DNA of 39,010 bases from Solobacterium sp. (GTDB lineage: Bacteria; Bacillota_I; Bacilli_A; Erysipelotrichales; Erysipelotrichaceae): the NCBI GenBank assembly GCA_015256455.1, contig JABZMB010000008.1:1-39010 (forward strand). The letters run 5' to 3'. The notes beneath the pieces were generated by a model. It was not told where the DNA came from, did not search any database, and saw only the letters and a program-made list of their open reading frames with translations. The stretch's first letter is position 1; each line of letters opens with the position of its first letter. The translations under genes and the position numbers were made by a program. Below are positions 25,577 to 32,894 of this stretch, in pieces.

Positions 25577-26179
25577 TTATCTGTTGTAGAATTCGACAAC
25601 GAGTGATTCGTTGATTTCTTGGTTCAATTCGCTTCTTTCTGGAAGACGTACGAATGTACCTTTCTTGTTTTCTTTATCAACTTCAACGAAAGCTGGGATT
25701 GTGATAGCTGATTCTAATGATTCAGCGATTGCCTTGATGTTACGTGCATTTTCACGAACAGCAATTGTTGATCCTGGCTTGATTAAAGCTGAAGGGATGT
25801 CTAACTTCTTACCATTTACTTCGATATGACCGTGGTTTACTAACTGACGAGCAGCCTTACGTGTTCTAGCTAAGCCCATACGGTAAACGATGTTATCTAA
25901 TCTACTTTCAAGTAAGATTAAGAAGTTAACACCTGCCATACCTTCCATCTTGGAAGCCTTGTTGAATAAGTTAGAGAACTGACGTTCATTTAAACCGTAC
26001 ATGTTACGGATTCTTTGCTTTTCGCGTAACTGTGTACCGTAGCCACCTAACTTAATACGCTTTGTAGGTCCATGTTGACCTGGAGCATAAGATCTTTTCT
26101 TAAGCTCTTCGCCTGTTTCTAAGATGGAGAAGCTTAAGCGTCTAGCTTTCTTCCAAACAGGTCCTGTATAACGTGCCAT
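25577..26179 (-). CDS. rpsD: 30S ribosomal protein S4
   Basis: A 200-residue primary 16S rRNA-binding protein of the small subunit body. It opens MARYTGPVWKKARRL, contains YAPGQHGPTK and has an S4 RNA-binding domain near 90-155 (LESRLDNIVYRMGLA, then ARQLVNHGHIEVNG). It ends in the conserved EFYNR. The zinc cysteines found in some S4 proteins are absent, so this is the zinc-free form. GGAGG precedes the ATG at 26179. It is monocistronic, as in many Firmicutes, with a structured leader suggesting autoregulation. Confidence 0.98.
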   Translation of the reverse strand: MARYTGPVWKKARRLSFSILETGEELKKRSYAPGQHGPTKRIKLGGYGTQLREKQRIRNMYGLNERQFSNLFNKASKMEGMAGVNFLILLESRLDNIVYRMGLARTRKAARQLVNHGHIEVNGKKLDIPSALIKPGSTIAVRENARNIKAIAESLESAITIPAFVEVDKENKKGTFVRLPERSELNQEINESLVVEFYNR

Positions 26180-26345
26180 GTTTTGTTTCCTCCTATATAT
26201 GGCTGAGAAACAATAACAGGTGCAGATCATCGATGCGGGGTGTTATCATGAGCCTTTTCACCTTTTGCAGCAGGATACTTAGGAACAAGTTTAACTGTTG
26301 ATAACGCCTTACGCATGACTCTACATGCTGCCATCATTTAACGCA
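26180..26345 (-). ncRNA. Structured rpsD leader, probable S4-binding autoregulatory RNA
   Basis: About 165 bases lie between the predicted start (about 26345) and the rpsD ATG with no gene. The transcript contains a long-range helix, 26299-26308 with 26239-26248 (10 bp, one mismatch), and a local GCATG/CATGC hairpin near 26312-26328. Firmicutes rpsD transcripts are known to carry an S4-responsive leader. The structure fits that in position and size, but I cannot confirm the covariance model. Confidence 0.5.
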
Positions 26346-26351
26346 CTCGAT

Positions 26352-26380
26352 ATAATATCACTAGTGTGTACAAACGTCAA
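26352..26380 (-). promoter_or_regulatory. Promoter of rpsD
   Basis: On the minus strand TTGACG (26375-26380), a 17-base spacer and TATTAT (26352-26357). Confidence 0.75.
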
Positions 26381-26486
26381 TCATTTTCACAATCTATATA
26401 AGGATAGTCCTTTATCATTTGCAAGAAAAGAATTATGGAAAGATATGTGAAAGTGATAAGGCATATCCCCAAATATATAGATGCTG

Positions 26487-26495
26487 TGGTAAAAT
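26487..26495 (+). promoter_or_regulatory. Extended -10 upstream of ezrA
   Basis: TGGTAAAAT at 26487-26495 lies about 32 bases before the ATG of ezrA. No convincing -35 is present. The remaining DNA from about 26381 to 26486 holds only an imperfect inverted repeat (about 26402-26417 with 26452-26467) and no supported gene. Confidence 0.45.
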
Positions 26496-26527
26496 AAAAA
26501 AAGATATGACAAGAAAGGTGGAAACAT

Positions 26528-28258
26528 ATGAATCAGATATTAACATTGTTATCAGATATCAGATTTATTATTGCCGTAGGTGCAATCTTCGTTTTACTGT
26601 TAATTATTTTAATTGTTACTACAGTACGTGCACGTCGCTATAAATCTGAGTATATAGAATTAGAGAATCGCTATCAGTCACTTAAGCAAATTCCTTTGTC
26701 ATTAAAGATGAATAAAGCAATTGCTGTAAGTAGAGTGAATCAGGATACAGTGGATCGTGTTAATTCAGCACAGAATAAGTTCGATGAAGTGCAGTCATGT
26801 ATTTCTGCTTTAACTAGTAAATTAGCAGACCTAGAACGTTATATTTCAGCTGGTACTTTATCAAAGGCTGGTAATACCATCAAGGATATTGAAACATCCA
26901 TGACTACAACAGAAGCGGATGCGAAGACACTCGAAAATATGTTAGATGCGATTCTTGCAAAAGAAACAGCACAACGCGAAGAAGTAACAGCTTTAAAGAA
27001 TCGTTTCCGTGCTTTAAAGGCACAAGCTGCTGAAAATGCTCCAAAGTTATACTTTGCATGGCCTTTAGTAGAGCAGAAGGTTGTTGATACTGAGAAGATG
27101 TTTGCGACTTTTGAAGAATGGATGTTCTCCAGTGATTTCGATAAGGCAAACCGTGAACTTGTAAGTATCAAGGCAGTTATGGCAGAACTAGAAGAAATGA
27201 TAGAGAATATGCCTTCATTATTAGAAGATGCTAAGGGTGTTATTCCTAATATGGCAGAAGTTCTTCACAAGGATTATATTCATAATCGTAATCGTGGTGT
27301 GTATTTGAAACACTTAAATGTAGAAGAAAACCTCAATCAAATGACAGAGTCCTTACGTGAATCTCTAAAGCAGTTAAAGACAGGGTCTACATTAGGCGTT
27401 CGTGAAACGCTTGATACTATGAAGGCAAAACTTCGTGAGATGGATCAGGCTGTAAAACAAGAGGGTGAAAGCTTTGATGCGATTCAAGAGTTATCAAAGG
27501 AATCTACAGCACTTGCGGATGAAGCAGATAAGAATGCGGCTTATGTAAAAGAAGCATTTGCAAAATCATCATCACGTTTTGGCTTTGCGGATTTAGAAGA
27601 AAAGCTTGCAGAGCAGACAGCTCGCTTACAAGAACTTGAAACGAAGATGCCTGTAGTAATGGATAGTGTACGTAACTATCAAGTTCCTGCTAGTACAGTT
27701 GTTGGTTCCTTGAAGGAATTAAATGAACAGATCATTGCATGCAATACAGAGTTTAAGAATATTCGTACACGTATTGAAGCTGCTTCTGGTGATGAAGAAC
27801 GTTGTAAGAAGCAACTAGTGAAGTTGCAGATTGTTATGAATCAGATGCAAGTTAAGATTCGTAAGTATAAACTTCCAAATATTTCAGAAGCTTATGAAGA
27901 TGATATGCGTCGTGCAAATGACTATATCCATCGTTTAGATAACTTGATGGAAGAAGTTCCATTAAATATGCAGTTATTAAATGGAACTCTACAAGAAGCA
28001 TTAGATTTTATCTATAAGCTTTATAACAATGTTAATAACGTTGTTGGTACAGTTATGATGGTTGAAAATACAATTGTATTTGGTAACCGTTATCGTTCAA
28101 CTTACGCAGATATCGACTCTGAGTTAACACGTAGTGAATTAAGTTTCCGTAATGGTGAATATACACAAGCTCTAACAACAGCAATCGCAACGATTGAAAA
28201 GATTCACCCAGGTAACTACGAATCCATGATCAAGGAGAACGCGAAGAGTGCAGCGTAG
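26528..28258 (+). CDS. ezrA: Septation ring formation regulator EzrA
   Basis: A 576-residue membrane-anchored protein that restrains FtsZ ring assembly and coordinates division. One membrane segment lies near the N-terminus (about 12-33), followed by RARRYKSEY and then almost entirely helical spectrin-like coiled coil to the C-terminus. Length and layout match the family. GGTGG precedes the ATG. The gene overlaps nifZ by 11 bases and is followed by thiI, the order known from Bacillus. Confidence 0.93.
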   Translation: MNQILTLLSDIRFIIAVGAIFVLLLIILIVTTVRARRYKSEYIELENRYQSLKQIPLSLKMNKAIAVSRVNQDTVDRVNSAQNKFDEVQSCISALTSKLADLERYISAGTLSKAGNTIKDIETSMTTTEADAKTLENMLDAILAKETAQREEVTALKNRFRALKAQAAENAPKLYFAWPLVEQKVVDTEKMFATFEEWMFSSDFDKANRELVSIKAVMAELEEMIENMPSLLEDAKGVIPNMAEVLHKDYIHNRNRGVYLKHLNVEENLNQMTESLRESLKQLKTGSTLGVRETLDTMKAKLREMDQAVKQEGESFDAIQELSKESTALADEADKNAAYVKEAFAKSSSRFGFADLEEKLAEQTARLQELETKMPVVMDSVRNYQVPASTVVGSLKELNEQIIACNTEFKNIRTRIEAASGDEERCKKQLVKLQIVMNQMQVKIRKYKLPNISEAYEDDMRRANDYIHRLDNLMEEVPLNMQLLNGTLQEALDFIYKLYNNVNNVVGTVMMVENTIVFGNRYRSTYADIDSELTRSELSFRNGEYTQALTTAIATIEKIHPGNYESMIKENAKSAA

Positions 28259-29378
28259 AGTGTATTTTGATGGTGCTTCTACAACAGCGATTCACCCAGA
28301 TGTATTACAAACCTATAAGTCTTTATTGGATAAATATTACGTCAATAGTGAGTCTCTGTATGATGAAGGCAGCGAAATCAGTCGAATGATGGAAAAAGCC
28401 CGGAGTGCAATAGCCGGGCTTTTGGGTGTAAACAGCGAAGACATTATCTTTACCTCAGGTTCTTCGGAAGCAAACTCTTCCGCAATCAAAGGTGTGTGTT
28501 TTGCACAACCAGGTAAGAAACATATTGTTACAACAAATGTAGAACATTCTTCTATCTTGAATGCATGTTTACAAATGGAACAGGTATTTGGATATCGTGT
28601 TACATATTTGCCAGTTGATGCTAGTGGTAAGGTATCCTTACAACAAGTGAAAGATGCAGTATCTGATGATACAGCAATCGTTAGTATCATGGCAGTAAAC
28701 AATGAAGTAGGTTCTATTAATCCAATTGATGAGATTGCAAATTATGTTAAAAAACATACACATGCTTATATGCACGTTGATATGACACAGGCAATTGGTA
28801 AAGTTGATGTAGATTTTAAAAATATTGATCTAGCATCTATCTCTGCACATAAACTGGAAGGTTTAAAGGGTAGTGGTATTCTGGTTAAGAAGGTTCATGT
28901 ACCATTTGTACCACTCATCAATGGCGGTGAGCAAGAATATGGCATTCGAGGTGGTACTTCGAATGCTTGTGTAAACATGGTATTTGCTAAGACACTACGC
29001 TTTGCGTTAGAAAATGGTAAGAAGTATCATGATTATATTACAACTTTACAACAAGCATTACTTAGGGGATTATCTATAATACCTGGTGTTTTAATGAATC
29101 AACCAAGTGATGCAGTCAATAGTGTTGTTAACTTCTCATACGAGAAGATACCAAGTGAAGTGATGCAGAATGCATTAAATAAAAAAGGTTTTATGGTGAG
29201 TGCGAGAAGTACATGTGCATCTAAATCCGATGATCCAAGTTATGTTTTAAGTGCTATGGGTTATTCTTCCAAACGTGCAAGCTCTTGTATTCGTATTAGT
29301 TTAACGTATCATAATACAGAAGAAGAGATTGCTTCATTTATAGATTCATTAAAGGAGATTATTTCGCAATATGGTTAA
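28248..29378 (+). CDS. nifZ: Cysteine desulfurase, NifZ/IscS-like
   Basis: A 376-residue pyridoxal phosphate enzyme that releases sulfur from cysteine as a persulfide. The PLP lysine is Lys202 in SAHKLEG and the persulfide cysteine Cys323 in SARSTCASK; VEHSSI near 98-103 and the GEQEYGIRGGTSN segment are conserved. Translation starts at a GTG inside the end of ezrA, with AAGGAG 10 bases upstream; a GTG at 28260 is the alternative. The downstream partner ThiI is the expected sulfur acceptor for 4-thiouridine formation in tRNA. Confidence 0.93.
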   Translation: MQRRVYFDGASTTAIHPDVLQTYKSLLDKYYVNSESLYDEGSEISRMMEKARSAIAGLLGVNSEDIIFTSGSSEANSSAIKGVCFAQPGKKHIVTTNVEHSSILNACLQMEQVFGYRVTYLPVDASGKVSLQQVKDAVSDDTAIVSIMAVNNEVGSINPIDEIANYVKKHTHAYMHVDMTQAIGKVDVDFKNIDLASISAHKLEGLKGSGILVKKVHVPFVPLINGGEQEYGIRGGTSNACVNMVFAKTLRFALENGKKYHDYITTLQQALLRGLSIIPGVLMNQPSDAVNSVVNFSYEKIPSEVMQNALNKKGFMVSARSTCASKSDDPSYVLSAMGYSSKRASSCIRISLTYHNTEEEIASFIDSLKEIISQYG

Positions 29379-30558
29379 GTATGATACAGTCTTGATTCGC
29401 TATGGTGAATTAAGTACAAAGGGTAAAAATCGAAGAGATTTTATTACTAGACTCTTCACAAATATTAAATATATGTTGCGGGATTATCCTGCACTAACGT
29501 ATCGTAAAACATACGATCGTATTTACATTAAATTAACGGATGAAGATCCAGAAGAAATTGAAACAAAATTAAAGAAGGTATTTGGTATTAGTTCATTCTC
29601 CTTTACAGAAAAGGTGAATAGTAATTTAGAAGATATCAAGCAAGCCTGTGTTCGTATTGCTAAGGAAAGTGATAAGAAGACATTTAAGATGATTACAAAA
29701 CGTCATGATAAGAGTTTTCCGCTTAAGAGTGATGGTGTAAATCGTGAGGTTGCTGGAGAGATTCTACGCAATACAGATTTAAAGGTTGATGTACATGAAC
29801 CTGAATTAGCAATTCGTGTTGAAATTCATAGTAATGAAACCTACATCACATCTAGTAAGATTCCTGGTGCTGGAGGATATCCAGCGGGTATCAATGGTAA
29901 GGTATTGTTAATGTTATCCGGTGGTATAGATTCACCAGTAGCAGCGTACCAGTTAATGAAGCGTGGACTACATGTAGAAGCAGTACACTTTGCATCTCCT
30001 CCATATACAAGTGAAAACGCAAAGAATAAAGTGTTAGAGCTTGCTTCACAAGTGAGTGAATACCAAGGTCACATGAAAGTGCATGTTGTTAACTTTACGC
30101 AATTACAACTTGAAATCTATAAACATGCAGGAGACCCATATGCAGTTACATTGATGCGTCGTATGATGTTCCGCTTAGCGGATATGATCTCTAAGAAGTA
30201 TGGGTGTCTAGCAATCGGTACTGGTGAAAGTGTAGGACAAGTAGCTAGCCAAACACTCGAGAGTATCAATTGCATTAATACAGTTACAAATATGCCAATT
30301 TTAAGACCACTTGTATGTTATGACAAGATTGAAATTATTGATTTGGCACGTAAGATAGGTACGTATGAAACATCAATCTTACCATTTGAGGATTGCTGTA
30401 CAATCTTTGACCCAAAAAAACCAGTCACAAAACCATCTGTAGATAAGAGTGCTTACTATGAATCAAAATTTGATTATGAAACACTACTACAACAGGCGGT
30501 AGATACACTGGAAACTGTGAATGTACAAGCAGTAAAAAAAGAAGAAGATTTCTTATAG
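29371..30558 (+). CDS. thiI: tRNA 4-thiouridine synthase ThiI
   Basis: A 395-residue enzyme that adenylates and thiolates U8 of tRNA, using sulfur from the neighbouring desulfurase. It has an N-terminal ferredoxin-like part, a THUMP domain (about 60-165) and a PP-loop ATPase with SGGIDS at 183-188. The C-terminal rhodanese domain of the E. coli protein is absent, which is usual in Gram-positives. It overlaps nifZ by 8 bases. Confidence 0.95.
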   Translation: MVKYDTVLIRYGELSTKGKNRRDFITRLFTNIKYMLRDYPALTYRKTYDRIYIKLTDEDPEEIETKLKKVFGISSFSFTEKVNSNLEDIKQACVRIAKESDKKTFKMITKRHDKSFPLKSDGVNREVAGEILRNTDLKVDVHEPELAIRVEIHSNETYITSSKIPGAGGYPAGINGKVLLMLSGGIDSPVAAYQLMKRGLHVEAVHFASPPYTSENAKNKVLELASQVSEYQGHMKVHVVNFTQLQLEIYKHAGDPYAVTLMRRMMFRLADMISKKYGCLAIGTGESVGQVASQTLESINCINTVTNMPILRPLVCYDKIEIIDLARKIGTYETSILPFEDCCTIFDPKKPVTKPSVDKSAYYESKFDYETLLQQAVDTLETVNVQAVKKEEDFL

Positions 30559-30570
30559 AGAGGTGAAACT

Positions 30571-30810
30571 ATGGCAAAGCATAATCAAGATATTCGCAAT
30601 GAATTTAATGAAAAGATGCAACATTGCGCCACAATGGATGAGCAAGAACTATTGGATATCGCTAACGTTACAATTGTTAAAGTTGAAAAAGATGATACAT
30701 ATAATACAAAAGCGAAGTTAAAGATTTTTGCACTATTCACATCACTCTTTAACTGTGCAGAAAATGAACGTATGAAATACGTAAAGCGTATTTACTCAGC
30801 TCTTAAATAA
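30571..30810 (+). CDS. Small hypothetical protein, last gene of the ezrA operon
   Basis: A 79-residue soluble, charged and probably helical protein that I do not recognise. GAGAGGTG precedes the ATG and it begins 12 bases after thiI, ahead of the operon terminator, so it is very likely a real translated gene of the same transcript. There are no cysteines arranged as metal ligands and no membrane segment. Confidence 0.75.
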   Translation: MAKHNQDIRNEFNEKMQHCATMDEQELLDIANVTIVKVEKDDTYNTKAKLKIFALFTSLFNCAENERMKYVKRIYSALK

Positions 30811-30820
30811 TTGATGATTG

Positions 30821-30856
30821 ATAGGTATATTTGTTATGATATACCTATTTTCTTTT
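30821..30856 (+). terminator. Terminator of the ezrA-nifZ-thiI operon
   Basis: A 10-bp perfect stem (30821-30830 with 30839-30848), an 8-base loop and a T-rich tail. Confidence 0.85.
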
Positions 30857-30878
30857 GATATAAATTGGTAAATAGAAC

Positions 30879-31157
30879 ATGGTGGATTACATGACGCAAT
30901 TTGATGTTACGATTATCAGCAACACAATACTAATTATCATATGGATACTTCTACCTAAACTTTGGCGTATTTGGAAGAAGAAAGATTTATTTAATATTTT
31001 TGATATTCCATTTGATTTACTACCTATTTTTGTCTTGTCGTATAGTTGGAAACGATTTGTCCTATGGATAGTCATTTATACAGTAATTATGGTTGGTTTA
31101 AGAAAGATTTCTATAAAGAACACAGACTCTTTCCACGACACAAAGTCTGATTCATAG
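30879..31157 (+). CDS. Small putative membrane protein
   Basis: A 92-residue protein with hydrophobic stretches at about 12-27 (ISNTILIIIWILLP), 45-55 (LLPIFVLSYSW) and 60-75, and a charged C-terminal tail. No family is recognised. The start could be 30879 or 30891; GGTGG lies just before the second. It is AT-rich, has no clear promoter and is not followed by a terminator, so it may be a real orphan gene or a chance frame. Confidence 0.5.
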   Translation: MVDYMTQFDVTIISNTILIIIWILLPKLWRIWKKKDLFNIFDIPFDLLPIFVLSYSWKRFVLWIVIYTVIMVGLRKISIKNTDSFHDTKSDS

Positions 31158-31696
31158 AAAATTAACAACATATACTTACAATTAATAAACTGGTTTATTA
31201 ATCAATAGATTAGCAATGTTTTTGAAATAGAAAATTTTAAAGATAAAACGTATTAAATATAATACAATATTCTATATATCGTAAGTCTATAGAATATATG
31301 ATTATTCGTAAACTATAGACTAACGTTGTAGAAGATATATTTATTTCACTTGAGCGAAGAAAAGATATTATTTTATGGAATTCGTCTTTTTAGTAAAAAT
31401 ATATTTTGGTAGTAAATCATGGTAAAAATACCTTTTGGTGAAAGGTGATAAACAGAAACTAGAATTGATGAAGCAATGAAGTAACTCTCTACCACTAAGA
31501 TGATACATGGAAAACCTATAGAGACGAATGTACCAGTGGGTTGTGGTAGTAATATTGTTATGCCGAAATTTATTCTTATTAGAAGGAGGAACATTGATAA
31601 TTAAGTGTTGTGTTGAATACTAGTGAAAAATTTGAATATATAGTGTAAGAAAGGGATGTTGGATGTTATCTAACTACTTTATAGAAGGAGTCAATT
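31158..31696. other. Gene-poor AT-rich stretch before the citrate cluster
   Basis: There is no intact gene here. It contains: two overlapping inverted repeats sharing an arm (31268-31276 with 31288-31296; 31285-31292 with 31313-31320); an 18-base imperfect direct repeat (31393-31410 and 31422-31439, two mismatches); a decayed coding remnant (about 31452-31604); a weak promoter (TTGAAT 31613-31618, 18 bases, TATATA 31637-31642); and a short hairpin at 31658-31674 just ahead of the citD ribosome binding site. Confidence 0.6.
31452..31604 (+). pseudogene. Probable remnant of an unidentified gene
   Basis: One frame reads TRIDEAMK, a stop (31482-31484), then LSTTKMIHGKPIETNV and PVGCGSNIVMPKFILIRR before a stop at 31602-31604. 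The residue mix and the glycine-cysteine motif look like real protein. The frame is broken by TAA at 31449 and 31482, and it has no start signal. I cannot name the parent family. Confidence 0.4.
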
Positions 31697-31999
31697 ATGG
31701 AAATTATTGAGAAAGCCAGTGCAGGGACAGTCGATAAATGTGATTGTCTTATAACAGTTTCAAAAGGAGAAGGTTATGTAAAAATCAACCTAACTTCAAA
31801 AGTTTTATATGAATATGGTGATAGTATCAAAAATACAATTCTTCAAACATTAAAGAAATTAGATGTAAATGATGTAACAGTTGATGTTGAAGATATGGGT
31901 GCTTTTGAGTATGTAATTGTCGCTAGACTAGAAGCCGCAATCTATCGTAGTCAGAAAATAATGAATCAGATTCCATGGGGAGATTTACTACATGAATAA
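31697..31999 (+). CDS. citD: Citrate lyase acyl carrier protein (gamma subunit), atypical
   Basis: A 100-residue protein aligning without gaps to the start of E. coli CitD: A-S-AGT-V-D-K-C-D against A-V-AGT-L-E-S-G-D. In CitD, Ser14 carries the phosphoribosyl-dephospho-CoA arm. Here residue 14 is lysine, with cysteines at 15 and 17. The rest matches, including GDSIKNTILQTL and the late FEYVIVARLEAA. The cysteine at 15 might substitute for the arm thiol; that is speculation. AAGGAG precedes the ATG. It overlaps citE by 8 bases. No citC, citX or citG, which make and attach the arm, is in this window. Confidence 0.88.
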   Translation: MEIIEKASAGTVDKCDCLITVSKGEGYVKINLTSKVLYEYGDSIKNTILQTLKKLDVNDVTVDVEDMGAFEYVIVARLEAAIYRSQKIMNQIPWGDLLHE

Positions 32000-32894
32000 T
32001 AAAAAACGTTTACGTCGAACAATGATGTTTCTAAACGCACAAAAGCCAAATTTACTAAAAGATCCATATATTTATGAACCTGACTCTTTGATATTTGATT
32101 TAGAGGATGCAGTTGCGCTAGGTGAAAAAGATGCGGCTCGTTTTGTGCTTGCACATGCTCTTAAGAGTGTGAATTATCAAAACTGTGAGAAGGTGGTTCG
32201 TATCAACGGTATTGATACACCATTCTGGAAGGAAGATATTCGTTGTGCAGTTTTTGCTGGTTGTGATAGTATTCGTATTCCAAAAACGGAGTCTGCTGAA
32301 GATGTGAAAGCAGTTGAAGCAGAAGTAATAAAAGCTGAACAAGAAGCAGGTGTCGAAGAAGGACATACCTTACTAATGGCGGCGATTGAATCTGCAAAGG
32401 GAGTTATTAATTTAAAGGAAATATGTACAGCATCTTCACGATTATTTGGGGTAGCTCTATCTGCTGGTGATTACACAAAAGACTTACATACTGTCATCAC
32501 TGGTACAGGTGTGGAACTTTCAGGTGCTAGACAGTTAATGGTGATTACCGCAAGAGCGACAGGTGTTCAATGTTTCGATACTGTTTATACAAACCTTGAT
32601 AATATGGATGGTTTGAAGACAGAAACAAAACTGATACATGATATGGGATTTGATGGCAAATCGATTATTAACCCAAGGCAGATTCCTGTAGTTCATGAAG
32701 TATATACACCAAGTCAAGAAGACATTATCTTTGCACAAAAAGTCGTAAAAGAAATCGATGAAAAACGTGCGCAGGGAATTGGTGTATTTACCGTAGATGG
32801 AAAGATGATTGATGTTGCATTCTATGATGGCGCAAAGAGAACGATTGCACTTGCAAAAGCTGCAGGCGTATATCAGGAGGTAGACAATGCTTAA
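31992..32894 (+). CDS. citE: Citrate lyase beta subunit
   Basis: A 300-residue TIM-barrel subunit of the HpcH/HpaI superfamily, which performs the carbon-carbon cleavage giving oxaloacetate and acetyl-ACP. Motifs present: SLIFDLEDAV near residue 32, VRINGIDTPFW near 69, IPKTES near 95 and ALSAGDYTKDL near 155. Length is normal. It overlaps citD and citF by 8 bases at each end, so the three are translationally coupled. Related beta subunits serve citramalate lyase, so the substrate could be another hydroxy-dicarboxylate or tricarboxylate. Confidence 0.93.
   Translation: MNNKKRLRRTMMFLNAQKPNLLKDPYIYEPDSLIFDLEDAVALGEKDAARFVLAHALKSVNYQNCEKVVRINGIDTPFWKEDIRCAVFAGCDSIRIPKTESAEDVKAVEAEVIKAEQEAGVEEGHTLLMAAIESAKGVINLKEICTASSRLFGVALSAGDYTKDLHTVITGTGVELSGARQLMVITARATGVQCFDTVYTNLDNMDGLKTETKLIHDMGFDGKSIINPRQIPVVHEVYTPSQEDIIFAQKVVKEIDEKRAQGIGVFTVDGKMIDVAFYDGAKRTIALAKAAGVYQEVDNA

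Noticed and set aside
26419..26643. Open frame upstream of and overlapping ezrA, and a 20-codon frame at 26434
   Set aside because: No ribosome binding site, odd composition, and overlap with the well-supported ezrA start.
31373..31594. Minus-strand open frame in the gap before citD
   Set aside because: No start signal; its hydrophobic look comes from being antisense to the decayed plus-strand frame.
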